Origin: Bacillota bacterium
GTDB taxonomy: Bacteria; Bacillota; Sulfobacillia; Sulfobacillales; Sulfobacillaceae
Direction of reading: 5' to 3'
Assembly: GCA_026627385.1 (NCBI GenBank)
Contig: JAPNUR010000015.1
Span: 17,571-81,570, forward strand
Length of the DNA stretch: 64,000 nt
Below are positions 35,396 through 43,782 of the stretch, in pieces. The position numbers were made by a program, and so were the translations under genes. Under the pieces are notes generated by a model that saw nothing but the letters and a program-made list of their open reading frames with translations, was not told the origin of the DNA and ran no database searches. Position 1 is the first letter of the stretch. Every line of letters begins with the position of its first letter.

Positions 35396-36253
35396 TTAGC
35401 GGGGCCGCTCGGGGCTCTGCCAATCATGCAAGAGTCCTTCCTCGCGCAAATGGCTCCGGGCCGCGTGCACGGCATCCATCAAGCGGCTCACCCGCCGCGG
35501 ATCAACCGGATTGAACGTCACGCCATTCACCTTGAGCGCCGTGCCCACAATGGCCCCGTCGGCTACGCGGAGAATCTCGTCCACCGTATCCGGGGTCAAC
35601 CCGGTATTGCTAAAGACGGGAACGTTCACGGCCTGGCGCACCGCAGCCAAGAGGTTGGGATCGACACCCACTCCGGTCATCATTCCTGAGACGCACAAAG
35701 CATCCGGCAAACTGGAAAACGCCACGGAGCGGGCCACATCAACTAAGGCGCGCTGGTCAATAGAACTCGCGAACTCCGCGTTAATGTTAAACAGCAGATG
35801 GACGTCGTTGGCGCCAAGGTTTCGGCGATGGCGCAGCGCGGCCCCAGCTTGCGGAACCCACCACCCCATATCGCTGGCGTAGGTACCCGTAAACACCTCG
35901 CGGACAAACGAGGCGGAAACCGCATGAGCCACACTGATGGCAGCAATCGGGTCCCACAAAATATCCACCCCAAACGGCACCCTAATCTCTGGTCGCACTC
36001 GGCCAATCACGTAGCTCATGGCCGCTACGGTTTCTGACTCGCTGTCAATGACGTACGGCCTATCATTTTCGTTGCAGAACATCACGGCATCAATACCGCC
36101 AGACTGCAGCGCCTCCACATCCTTTGCCGCAGCCTCGACAATGGCTTCCATGCCTCGCTGATTGTCATACAGGGGGCTACCTGGCAGCGGCAGCAAATGA
36201 ACCATGCCGATAATCGGCTTTTCCTGACCAAACACTGATGCGATCCACGACAT
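35396..36253 (-). CDS. BtpA/SgcQ-family protein
   Basis: A 285-residue BtpA-family protein: opening KPIIGMVHLLPLPGSP, followed by the barrel segment GGIDAVMFCNENDRPY, then VFSNTGLTPDTVDEIL and GAIVGTALKVNG, which end the TIM barrel and resemble phosphate-binding loops. BtpA itself affects photosystem I; SgcQ of E. coli belongs to an uncharacterised sugar operon with a DeoR regulator and a peptidase, a strikingly similar context. The start overlaps the DeoR stop (TAATG), with AAAGGCGG upstream. A role as an aldolase- or isomerase-like enzyme on a sugar phosphate is inferred only. Confidence 0.82.
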   Translation of the reverse strand: MSWIASVFGQEKPIIGMVHLLPLPGSPLYDNQRGMEAIVEAAAKDVEALQSGGIDAVMFCNENDRPYVIDSESETVAAMSYVIGRVRPEIRVPFGVDILWDPIAAISVAHAVSASFVREVFTGTYASDMGWWVPQAGAALRHRRNLGANDVHLLFNINAEFASSIDQRALVDVARSVAFSSLPDALCVSGMMTGVGVDPNLLAAVRQAVNVPVFSNTGLTPDTVDEILRVADGAIVGTALKVNGVTFNPVDPRRVSRLMDAVHAARSHLREEGLLHDWQSPERPR

Positions 36254-37035
36254 TACCCTAACCGCCTTTCACTGCGCCTCGCGGGCACAATCTTGACGTC
36301 CACCTGCTCCTGCAACGTGTCGAGGAGTTGGGGATCTAATCCGTCGTCCGTAATCACCATATCGAGGGCGTCCAGCGGCGCAATGGACGTCAAAGACGTG
36401 CGACCGTATTTCGACGAGTCGAGCACGGCAATCACGCGAGTCGACTGTTCCATAAACACCCGTTTAATATCGACGTCGTCCATCGAAAAGTCCATCACGC
36501 CCTGTTCTAAGGACCACGCCGAGGCTCCTAGAAAGAAGAGATCATAGTGGTACTGCTGCACCACTTGACGGGCAATCGTGCCCGTCAGTGATTGCTCCTT
36601 GGGGCGGTAATGCCCTCCCACTAAAAACGTGGTGCAATTTCCCTGCCCAAGAACCTGCGCATGCGGCAGCGAGGCGGTAAAGACCACTAGGTCAGACCGT
36701 TGGCGAATGGCTTCAGCCAAGAAGTAGGTCGTGGATCCGACGTCTAGGGCCACCACCAACCCTGGGTCAATAAGGTCCGCAGCCGCCAACGCAATGGCCT
36801 GCTTTTCGGCGACCTGGTGACGCCGGCGTTCCTTCCACGCTTCGTCATAGGCCACCGGTTGCTGAAGGACGGCACCCCCACGAACGCGCTGAACCACCCC
36901 TTCGGCAGCCAACGTGGCGAGGTCGCGGCGTACCGTAGCTGGTGAGACGCCGAGCGCCTGAGTCAGTTCTTGGACGGAGATATCGGGCTGTTGTTCCAAT
37001 AACTGCAACAAGGCCCGCCTTCGTTTGTAGGTCAT
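36253..37035 (-). CDS. DeoR-family regulator (GlpR/SgcR-like)
   Basis: A 260-residue DeoR-type regulator. The N-terminal winged helix (ISVQELTQALGVSPATVRRDLATLAAEGVVQRVRGG) is a full match, followed by a sugar-phosphate-sensing ISOCOT domain (ALDVGSTTYFLAEAI, VFTASLPHAQVLG, FLGASAWSLEQGVMDF). RBS GAGGG precedes the ATG by 6 nt. It heads the leftward operon with BtpA, permease, M20 enzyme and FGGY kinase. It probably represses both this operon and the divergent aminotransferase gene; its inducer is likely a sugar phosphate made in this pathway. Confidence 0.88.
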   Translation of the reverse strand: MTYKRRRALLQLLEQQPDISVQELTQALGVSPATVRRDLATLAAEGVVQRVRGGAVLQQPVAYDEAWKERRRHQVAEKQAIALAAADLIDPGLVVALDVGSTTYFLAEAIRQRSDLVVFTASLPHAQVLGQGNCTTFLVGGHYRPKEQSLTGTIARQVVQQYHYDLFFLGASAWSLEQGVMDFSMDDVDIKRVFMEQSTRVIAVLDSSKYGRTSLTSIAPLDALDMVITDDGLDPQLLDTLQEQVDVKIVPARRSERRLG

Positions 37036-37108
37036 AATATCCCTCTGTGATAAATGTAGGTTCGTTCTAGCTGATTATATAGATCACGATGTGCTAGAAG
37101 TCAATCAA

Positions 37109-37188
37109 TTTATGATTATTCGTATTGGCCAATTGATTTTACTAAGAGATATTGATGATTTGATCTGATTGTTTTATGATTGCTATTG
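37109..37188 (+). promoter_or_regulatory. Promoter of aminotransferase with DeoR-like repeats
   Basis: Plus strand: -35 TTGATG (37152-37157), 17-nt spacer, -10 TATGAT (37175-37180). The motif TTTATGATT occurs at 37109-37117 and 37173-37181, each followed shortly by TATTG, and the second copy overlaps the -10. DeoR-family proteins usually bind direct repeats in such divergent regions. The surrounding 37036-37253 segment is very AT-rich with many TTGATT elements. The promoter is fairly secure, the operator inferred. Confidence 0.62.
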
Positions 37189-37253
37189 ATTGCCGGGAAT
37201 ATCAAAGCGTCTCATCTGTGCCCGGGGTTTCCCATTTGTAAGGAGGAGTGTTG

Positions 37254-38447
37254 ATGTCTACTCTAGCTATCGACGGCGGTACACCGGTCCGCACGCGACC
37301 GTTTCCTACGTGGCCCGATCTCGGCGGCGTCAACTTCGATCGCGTCATGGAAGTGCTGAGGTCAAATCAATTGAGTCCTTTAAGTGGCAGCATGGTTAAG
37401 CAATTCGAAAGCGCGTTTGGCCAGCATTTCGGACTGGGGGAAGTGGTGGCCACGAACTCGGGCACCGCCGCGGTTCACACCGCGTTAGCGGCATTAGGCG
37501 TAGGGCCAGGCGACGAGGTCATTGTCACCGCTCATTCCTTCATCGGCTCCGCGAGCCCCATCGTGATGTGCGGCGCTACGCCGGTATTTGCCGATGTGGA
37601 TCCACGCACCTTTACCATGGACCCAAAGTTTGTGGAAAAATTAATCACCTCCAAAACCAAGGCCATTGTCTCCGTGGACTTAAATGGACACCCCGTCGAT
37701 TACCACCAACTATTGCCATTAGCCAAGCAAGCCGGCATTCCTATCGTCGAAGATGCCGCTCAAGCACACGGAGCCACCTTGGATGGCAAGTACTGTGGCA
37801 CGTTTGGAGACATTGCCGCGTGGAGCTTTTGGGAAGACAAAATCATGCCAATTGGCGAAGGAGGCGCGGTGTCAACGCCTAATCCTGAACTGGCCCACCG
37901 CGCCCGCATGTTCATTAACCATGGGGAAGAGCCCCCCGACAAAGGGTACCATGAAACCGAGCGGCTGTACTACCATCACTTCCTTGGGTACAACTACCGA
38001 CTCCACGAGGCGCTCGCCGCCATCGGCCTATCGGTCCTGCCCCACGTTGACGAGTGGGCCAGTCAGCGTCAACAAAATGCGGACTATTTGTCGCAGCAGT
38101 TTAGCTCGATTCCCGGTTGTATGCCCATGTATGTGGCACCGGGAGCCAAGCCGACGTATTACGTCTACATTTTAACGCTCGACATTGAGCGATTTCGCGC
38201 AGATATTACCACCATTGTCCAGGCCATCCGGCGCGAAGGGATTCCGGCATCCCGACGCTACAGCACGCCGCTGCACAAGCAACCCGTCTTTCAACACTGG
38301 TTGAGCCCGCACCAGCCCGACTTGCCGGTCTGCGAAAGCTTGCCGCGGTCGCTCATCCGTCTCACGGTCCCGCCCAATTTGACGCGCCAGGATCTTGACG
38401 ATGTGGTCGCAGCTGTGGCTAAAGTGCTGCACGCCTATCAGCGATAG
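37254..38447 (+). CDS. DegT/DnrJ/EryC1 aminotransferase
   Basis: A 397-residue PLP enzyme of the sugar aminotransferase (DegT/StrS) family. NSGTAAVHTALAAL and DVDPRTFTMD are present, as is VEDAAQAHGA, and the PLP lysine is in WSFWEDKIMPIGEGG. The ATG follows AAGGAGGAGTGTTG perfectly. Family members usually make amino sugars on nucleotide-linked keto sugars, but no other nucleotide-sugar biosynthesis genes are nearby. Divergence from a DeoR-controlled catabolic operon suggests instead a role with an amino sugar, aminocyclitol or a related amine. A strong terminator follows. Confidence 0.83.
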   Translation: MSTLAIDGGTPVRTRPFPTWPDLGGVNFDRVMEVLRSNQLSPLSGSMVKQFESAFGQHFGLGEVVATNSGTAAVHTALAALGVGPGDEVIVTAHSFIGSASPIVMCGATPVFADVDPRTFTMDPKFVEKLITSKTKAIVSVDLNGHPVDYHQLLPLAKQAGIPIVEDAAQAHGATLDGKYCGTFGDIAAWSFWEDKIMPIGEGGAVSTPNPELAHRARMFINHGEEPPDKGYHETERLYYHHFLGYNYRLHEALAAIGLSVLPHVDEWASQRQQNADYLSQQFSSIPGCMPMYVAPGAKPTYYVYILTLDIERFRADITTIVQAIRREGIPASRRYSTPLHKQPVFQHWLSPHQPDLPVCESLPRSLIRLTVPPNLTRQDLDDVVAAVAKVLHAYQR

Positions 38448-38467
38448 CACAGCTATCTGGTTTCGCC

Positions 38468-38510
38468 GACGACAAAGTTCCTGTCTTCAACCCGACAGGA
38501 ACTTGTCGTC
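38468..38510. terminator. Bidirectional terminator
   Basis: Long inverted repeat: GACGACAA and GTTCCTGTC on the left pair with GACAGGAAC and TTGTCGTC on the right, with one unpaired A and a short loop. It lies between the convergent aminotransferase (plus) and glycosyltransferase (minus) genes and probably ends both transcripts; the T-tract is weak on the plus side. Confidence 0.7.
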
Positions 38511-38545
38511 TTCACCCTCTGCTACCGATTTCCAACGGTGACTGT

Positions 38546-40024
38546 TTAGTGAGTCTCCCGCTGGCGGGATGCATCACCGGTTGCCTGAGCAATCTTGCGC
38601 GCTCGCTCTTTGATCCCGCGAATTTGCTGCAGGACTCCCAAATGGTTGGGTTTTGCCTGCAACGCCGCCTCATACAATTGCAACGCCGCCTCCCACTGAC
38701 CGGCCATCTTGAGCGCGTCCGCCTCCGCCACGGGCGCCAAAAATTGCACGATTTCCGGATTCACCGACACTAATCCCCGGTAGCGAGGTGCCAGCTGCCG
38801 CACGCGGCGGCTGGCGTCAATAGCGCTTTGCACGGCGTCATTCGCTTGAAGCAAGGCCACGTGGCCTTTCCAGTACCAGCCGGTCGGAAAATCAGGAGTT
38901 TCCCGGGTAAGCCGTTCGGCCACCACGCGCGCCTCCTCCAGGCGCCTAAGTCTCACCAACGCCTCGCACAACACGGCGCGCACCTCGGGTAACCGGGCAT
39001 AGTTACGATCCCGCTGACCCAAACTCTCTGCCTGATACAAGACCTTCACCGCTTCCTCAAGCTGACCGGCAATGAAGAGATCCCGCCCCAAGAATCCCCA
39101 GGCGGCCGCGTTCTCCGGCTCGTCCTCTGTCCAGGCGCGCAAAAGGCGAATATTGCGATCAAATTTTTGACGCCGCTCCATGACCGACCGTTCGTAACCC
39201 CAGTGGTCCACGCGAATCCGCACCGCCCCGCGCAACGCTGCGGTGGGTCCCTCAATGGCCGCGACCTGCTCGTGGATGCGCCCGCGCCAGCTAAACCCTT
39301 TCCCCAGGGGAAACATGCGTGTGGTATCGTAATTCGGGTCGACGACATTCCCTAAATGATTCACTTGCACGATGCGGAGCAGCATAGGCACATCCAGTCC
39401 GCTATACAGGCCCGCCACGATCCGCGGCACTTGCACATCCTCCGGCCGCAAAAACTCGTCCGCGTCCACCCATAAGACCCAGCCATCGTTGCCCAGCACC
39501 TCGTCGGCCGCCCGGCGCGCCTTCCCAAAGTCGTCTTCCCAGGGCACCTCCAGCACGCGGGCTCCGGCCTGTTTGGCAATCGCCGGAGTGTCGTCCTGGG
39601 ATCCGGTGTCAATCACCCATAGTTCATCCACCGCGGGCAGTAACGCGCGGACGCAGCGATCAATGTTTTCTGCTTCATCGCGCGCCAATACCGCACCCAC
39701 CACCCGAACTTTGGGCACCGCCAGCAGTGAATCAAGCCAGTCCGGCCCAGCCTCTTCCAGGGATCCCTTCAACCGTGCTTCCGCAGCCGGTGCCCACGCC
39801 GCCTGCGGGTCCAACATCCACCCGCGGTCGTAACAGCGCCAGGCCGCCCACCGCTTTCCTTGGTGCTCTAGCGCTTCGCCCAAGAACACCCACGCCTGAG
39901 CCTCCCGCGGCTGATCCGCCAGCCTTTGGCGCAACGCGGCGATCGCGTCGTCCCACCGCGCCGCCTTCAGCAAGGCAATGACGCCGTCTTTCCAGTCCGC
40001 CGCTGAGCCAGCCTCTGGGGCCAT
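38546..40024 (-). CDS. Family 2 glycosyltransferase with TPR repeats
   Basis: A 492-residue cytoplasmic protein with TPR helices on both sides of a GT2 domain. Residues about 20-90 form TPRs (DDAIAALRQRLADQP, QGKRWAAWRCYDRGWMLDPQ). The GT-A core follows: VGAVLARDEAENIDRCV, DELWVIDTGSQDDT, the GWVLWVDADEFL site with DxD, and WRGRIHEQV. More TPRs end the protein. This is the SunS/YcjX-like TPR-glycosyltransferase arrangement known from protein or peptide glycosylation. The ATG at 40024 is the one with GGGAGGTGGAAGG upstream. It lies next to giant surface proteins rich in Ser/Thr, so these could be its acceptors; that is inference. Confidence 0.84.
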   Translation of the reverse strand: MAPEAGSAADWKDGVIALLKAARWDDAIAALRQRLADQPREAQAWVFLGEALEHQGKRWAAWRCYDRGWMLDPQAAWAPAAEARLKGSLEEAGPDWLDSLLAVPKVRVVGAVLARDEAENIDRCVRALLPAVDELWVIDTGSQDDTPAIAKQAGARVLEVPWEDDFGKARRAADEVLGNDGWVLWVDADEFLRPEDVQVPRIVAGLYSGLDVPMLLRIVQVNHLGNVVDPNYDTTRMFPLGKGFSWRGRIHEQVAAIEGPTAALRGAVRIRVDHWGYERSVMERRQKFDRNIRLLRAWTEDEPENAAAWGFLGRDLFIAGQLEEAVKVLYQAESLGQRDRNYARLPEVRAVLCEALVRLRRLEEARVVAERLTRETPDFPTGWYWKGHVALLQANDAVQSAIDASRRVRQLAPRYRGLVSVNPEIVQFLAPVAEADALKMAGQWEAALQLYEAALQAKPNHLGVLQQIRGIKERARKIAQATGDASRQRETH

Positions 40025-40067
40025 CCTTCCACCTCCCGCAATCTTGGCCATGTTCCCAGTATAGAAC

Positions 40068-40120
40068 GAGGCCCCCTCCCTGGGAAGGGGCCTCGCCACC
40101 CCACGCAAGAGAGCTTGCGT
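40068..40120 (-). terminator. Terminator hairpins after surface protein gene
   Basis: Two consecutive inverted repeats lie after the stop of the surface protein gene. The first, on the minus strand at 40120-40103, has arms ACGCAAG/CTTGCGT with a 4-nt loop. The second, at 40094-40068, has outer arms GAGGCCCC/GGGGCCTC and inner pairs around CCC/GGG, followed on the minus strand by CGTTCTAT. The stems are strong, the T-tract is weak. Confidence 0.65.
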
Positions 40121-40128
40121 CTTAACCG

Positions 40129-43100
40129 TTAGGGCTGAGAAATCGCGATCGGGTATACCACCGTCGGGCCTGGGCTCGGCAGCGACACCTTGGTGTTCAG
40201 CACAAAGTTCATCGCCGGCGCCACACTCCAGCTGCCGTTGTTTTCGGTGGCCACGGCAATATAGGCGTAATCCACATTACTGGTGTTGTTGTCATAGGCA
40301 CCGCTGTTGACCGCCATCTGCACGGTAGATCCGGTGGGTCCAGTCACCTGAATGCCCACGTAATCGGTGCCGGATGCCGCTCCCTCGGACGTGTTCGGGG
40401 TCTCATCCAGCGCTAAGTAGTAGTACTGGCCGCTGACGTCCCACACCGCCAAGGAGCCACTGTACACCGACGTCGTCCCGCTGTAGACGGTTCCCGAGAT
40501 AATGGAGGGGGTCAGCACGGTCAGCTCTCCCGCCTGTTGGTCGTACTGGCCAAAGTCGGTGATAGCCGAGGCGTAATTCGCGGTCACCGTGGAGCCATTC
40601 ACGGTAATCTTCGCGGTATCGCCCGCCACATTGCCTGCGCCCGACTCGCCGGCTACGGTAATGGCCGCCGAGGAGAGCCCCTGCACCGCGACCGGGAAAG
40701 TCACGGATCCCACAGACGGGTTGCTCGCGTCGCTCACAGTGACCATCACGGTACCGGTCGTGCCGCCCAGGATCGAGAAGACGGCGCCGGAATTCGTGGT
40801 GAAGCTCGAGGGCGCCAGAACCAGGGTGTTCCCCGATACGGGTGCGCCGTTGTATTCCAAAATCGCGGCGCTCGGGTTGGACACCGTCACGGTGACGTTG
40901 TCGGTGGGCGTCACCACGGAATCCACGCCGTTCCGCTCGTAGACGGTAAAGGTCGCCGAACCGAGACCGCCCAACGTGACCCCGGAACTGCTTACCGGTG
41001 CTAGGGGCGAACCCGTTTCCACCGCCAGATTGGTCACCAGGCTCGCCAGGTTGACCACTTGAGCCGTAGTCGAACCCATGTACGAATCTGCCGAGGCTGT
41101 AACCGTGTAGGTTCCCGTAACCGAGCCTGCGTAGACGGTCACCGTCGCGTTGCCTTCGGGGCTCAACTGTTCGGTCACTGTCGAGGCGCCGTTGGCAAAC
41201 GAGGCGACGCCGCTCGCGCTGGCACTGATGGTAAAGGTAACGGTTCCCGTCTCAGCCACCAGGTTGTCGTTAATGTCGCTAATCTGAGCCGTGTAGGTGG
41301 CGGTCCCATTGTTAATCACGTCACCCGGACCGGTCACATCCACCGTGGCCACCGGGCCGGTCACGAAGGTGTACGGCGCGCTGGCGCTCGCCGACAACAC
41401 AGCTTCCACCGGCGAGACTTCCGCGTAGTCACCAGTCACCGTGCTGATGCTGAGGAGACCCGGCTGACTCTGGGTTGTCGTGTTCACGACATCAAACGAC
41501 ACACTCGACGCACCGGCTGGAAGCACAACCGTTGCGGTGGAGCTGGTGGCCGAGGTCACCTGTTCCGCCGTCCCAGCGGGGCCGTTTGCTGTGGCCTCGA
41601 GCACGTATGCCACTCCGGTCACCGCGTTGTCCGTCACCGCAAAGGTTTCGGCAGCGGGTGCCGGCACCGGGGTGCCGTTGGCGTCCTCGAGCGTGATCGT
41701 GTACTGGGCATATTGCGTGCCCGCCGACAAATTAATCTTGTTGGTAGAAGAGGTCAAAGCGACAGTTGTCGTCCCAGTGGTGCCGGTCACGGCGATTGTC
41801 GCCGGAAGCCCAATGGGCTCCGCCTCAATGCGGGCAATGCCTTCCGTGAGCCCAGACGCGGACGCAGTGACCAAGATGGTCCCAGAAGCGCCGGTCGGGT
41901 CGTAAATCATCACGTTGGCCGGGAGACCCGCCGCCACGTAGACCGTTTCCGAGGTGGCTGAGGCATTCCCTTGGACAAACGAACCCGGCCCGACAATGTT
42001 CAGGGTGACGACGTCAAACCCTGTGGCAAAGTTGGTAGGCATCAGGTTGCCCAACTCGTCAACCAGGTTGACGCTCAACGACTGCGACTGATCCGGCGCG
42101 GCCAGCATGGTGGCCGTGGTGGGGCTAATCATGAGGCCCGTGGCCACCGGAGCGGTGAGCGTCACCGTCGCGGAACCGTAGCTAATGGTGCTCGATTCGG
42201 TCGAGCCGCTCGCGGGCGTCAAATCCATCACGCTCACGGTTTCGGTTCCCGTCGCCGTGCCCGAAATGGTAAAGCTGCCGACACCGTTGGTAAACGTAAC
42301 GGTGGAGGTGTTCGCCGTCACCGACGACACTCCGGTCACGCTCACCATCGCCGTGCCGTTGAAATTGGACACCACGTTGCCGTTGCTGTCCACCACGGTG
42401 GCGGTAATGGTGTCGGTCGCCGATCCGTCGGCCACCAAAGTCGCCGCGGCCGGGGAAATTTGTACGGCGCTTGCTTCCCCAAACACATCAATCGTAGCGC
42501 TCGTGGTTAAGGTCCCCAGCGTGGCCGTCACGGTGTAGTCTCCCGGCGTGGTAGCGTCAAACAAGGCGCGATCGCCGGACGCCAAGGCTTGCACGGTGGC
42601 ACCCGAGGTGGTCACGCCAGAACTGGTGGTCACCGTCCAGGTAGCCTGGGTAGTCGTCGTTACCGTGGTTCCCGAACTGTTCTCCGGCACCGCCGTCAGC
42701 GTAATCATGTCATTGGTGGCGATATCGGTCGTCGGCACGCCCTGCATCACCAGCTTGGATACAGGAGCGGCTAACGCCACGGGCGAGGTGGAGGCCACTT
42801 GATACTTCCAGAGCTTTTTACCCACCTGGTACTGGGTTAAGGCATACGCCTCAATATACCACGTACCACTGGAACTCACCGGGGGAACAAAGGTATATGT
42901 GTCAGTGGGTCCGAACCGCCGAGCGATAAACCAATGCCCGGACGGTGTTTCCACGCGAAATTGGTACCAGATGTGTAAGCCGGCGGGTTTCGATACCGCC
43001 GAACCCGTCGCCGTGTCCCCCGACACCGTGGTAGTCACACTTGTAATGTAAGGATTCGGGGATGCACTGGTGGCCGCAAACACCGAACCTGCCGGGATCA

Positions 43101-43167
43101 TGCTCATGAGCATCATGGACGAACCCAGTGCCAGTCCAGCGGCCTTTTTTACCTTTTGCGTTTGCAT
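40129..43167 (-). CDS. Secreted Ig-repeat surface protein, copy 1
   Basis: A 1012-residue exported protein of about 30 signal residues (MQTQKVKKAAGLALGSSMMLMSMIPAGSVFA), then a beta domain at about 35-130 resembling the Y_Y_Y type (WYQFRVETPSGHWFIARRF, GTWYIEAYALTQ). The body is a string of Big-type (invasin-like, bacterial Ig) domains, rich in Ser, Thr and Ala, with repeated DTITATVVDSNGNVV and TYTAQISDINDNL motifs. The last 180 residues form a distinct domain (DFGQYDQQAGELTVLTPS, YYYLALDETPN) shared with copy 2. There is no LPXTG motif or S-layer homology domain. The ATG is preceded by GAGGAGG at long spacing. It follows the ribbon-helix-helix gene by 69 nt. Role likely surface layer or adhesin. 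Confidence 0.8.
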   Translation of the reverse strand: MQTQKVKKAAGLALGSSMMLMSMIPAGSVFAATSASPNPYITSVTTTVSGDTATGSAVSKPAGLHIWYQFRVETPSGHWFIARRFGPTDTYTFVPPVSSSGTWYIEAYALTQYQVGKKLWKYQVASTSPVALAAPVSKLVMQGVPTTDIATNDMITLTAVPENSSGTTVTTTTQATWTVTTSSGVTTSGATVQALASGDRALFDATTPGDYTVTATLGTLTTSATIDVFGEASAVQISPAAATLVADGSATDTITATVVDSNGNVVSNFNGTAMVSVTGVSSVTANTSTVTFTNGVGSFTISGTATGTETVSVMDLTPASGSTESSTISYGSATVTLTAPVATGLMISPTTATMLAAPDQSQSLSVNLVDELGNLMPTNFATGFDVVTLNIVGPGSFVQGNASATSETVYVAAGLPANVMIYDPTGASGTILVTASASGLTEGIARIEAEPIGLPATIAVTGTTGTTTVALTSSTNKINLSAGTQYAQYTITLEDANGTPVPAPAAETFAVTDNAVTGVAYVLEATANGPAGTAEQVTSATSSTATVVLPAGASSVSFDVVNTTTQSQPGLLSISTVTGDYAEVSPVEAVLSASASAPYTFVTGPVATVDVTGPGDVINNGTATYTAQISDINDNLVAETGTVTFTISASASGVASFANGASTVTEQLSPEGNATVTVYAGSVTGTYTVTASADSYMGSTTAQVVNLASLVTNLAVETGSPLAPVSSSGVTLGGLGSATFTVYERNGVDSVVTPTDNVTVTVSNPSAAILEYNGAPVSGNTLVLAPSSFTTNSGAVFSILGGTTGTVMVTVSDASNPSVGSVTFPVAVQGLSSAAITVAGESGAGNVAGDTAKITVNGSTVTANYASAITDFGQYDQQAGELTVLTPSIISGTVYSGTTSVYSGSLAVWDVSGQYYYLALDETPNTSEGAASGTDYVGIQVTGPTGSTVQMAVNSGAYDNNTSNVDYAYIAVATENNGSWSVAPAMNFVLNTKVSLPSPGPTVVYPIAISQP

Positions 43168-43236
43168 CGACTTGCAAAAACCTCCTCATGATACCTAGTG
43201 CGCGGTGCATCTAGTTCTCATCGTTACCGAGTGTAG

Positions 43237-43449
43237 CTAGTGAGTGCCGTCCTCTCCTGGGGATGTGGGCGGCAAGTCGGTTGTCTCCGGCACGACATTC
43301 GCGAAGTAATATTCTAGCGCTTCATTGACAATGGCCACTTGACTTCGACCTGTCTCAAATGAGCGCTTCATCAACTTCTCCTTCAATTCCGGGGTGATCC
43401 GGACTTGGAACGCGACGTACGCGCGAGACCTCCCATAATAATGCGCCAC
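43237..43449 (-). CDS. Ribbon-helix-helix protein, copy 1
   Basis: A 70-residue protein with a ribbon-helix-helix fold: VAFQVRITPELKEKLMKRSFETGRSQVAIVNEALEYYF matches the MetJ/Arc/CopG pattern of beta strand, helix, turn and helix. It begins at a GTG after a purine-rich GAGAGGTGG and ends with an acidic tail. Its ORF is 69 nt upstream of the first large surface gene in the same direction, with a promoter and palindromes behind it. It probably binds DNA as a dimer and controls the gene pair. It is about 65 percent identical by eye to the second copy. Confidence 0.83.
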   Translation of the reverse strand: MAHYYGRSRAYVAFQVRITPELKEKLMKRSFETGRSQVAIVNEALEYYFANVVPETTDLPPTSPGEDGTH

Positions 43450-43577
43450 GACGTACCACCTCTCACCTCCTGCACCCTCTCCGCACAGAAGGGTACTGCG
43501 GATTCACACCGAAGAGTTCATTTAACCGGTCAGTGCAAAACCCTGTGTCATTCTCACCCTGCTGTCTCATTGCAACC

Positions 43578-43625
43578 TTGATTGCAATCAACTTTCTTCT
43601 AACCATTTCTAGGTATACTCTAGAA
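43578..43625. repeat. Two palindromes upstream of RHH copy 1
   Basis: A perfect 14-bp palindrome TTGATTGCAATCAA (43578-43591) and an inverted repeat TTCTAG-7-CTAGAA (43607-43625) lie in the 290-nt region upstream of the RHH gene. The second overlaps a promoter-like TTGGCA and GTATAC stretch. They are the natural candidates for the operator of the ribbon-helix-helix protein. Binding is inferred. Confidence 0.55.
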
Positions 43626-43735
43626 CGGTTGCCAAGGCAAGCCATCGTTGCTAATTATTTGCTAAGAAACAGGAAAACTTTAGCTTAAGACCGGCGACCA
43701 TTCGAAACATTGGTGAAAGTCAGCCCAGGAAAAGA

Positions 43736-43761
43736 GCGCGAGGTGTTGAACCACCTCGCGC
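43736..43761 (-). terminator. Terminator after surface protein copy 2
   Basis: Perfect 10-bp stem (GCGCGAGGTG with CACCTCGCGC) with a 6-nt loop, followed on the minus strand by TCTTTTCC, 22 nt after the stop of the second large surface gene. A typical rho-independent terminator. Confidence 0.82.
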
Positions 43762-43782
43762 CCGAGGATACACAGCGCATCG

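Noticed and set aside
40537..42538. Large antisense frames under the Ig-repeat protein gene
   Set aside because: Their Val/Thr- or His/Arg-rich repeats are mirror images of the repetitive Ig coding sequence in other frames.
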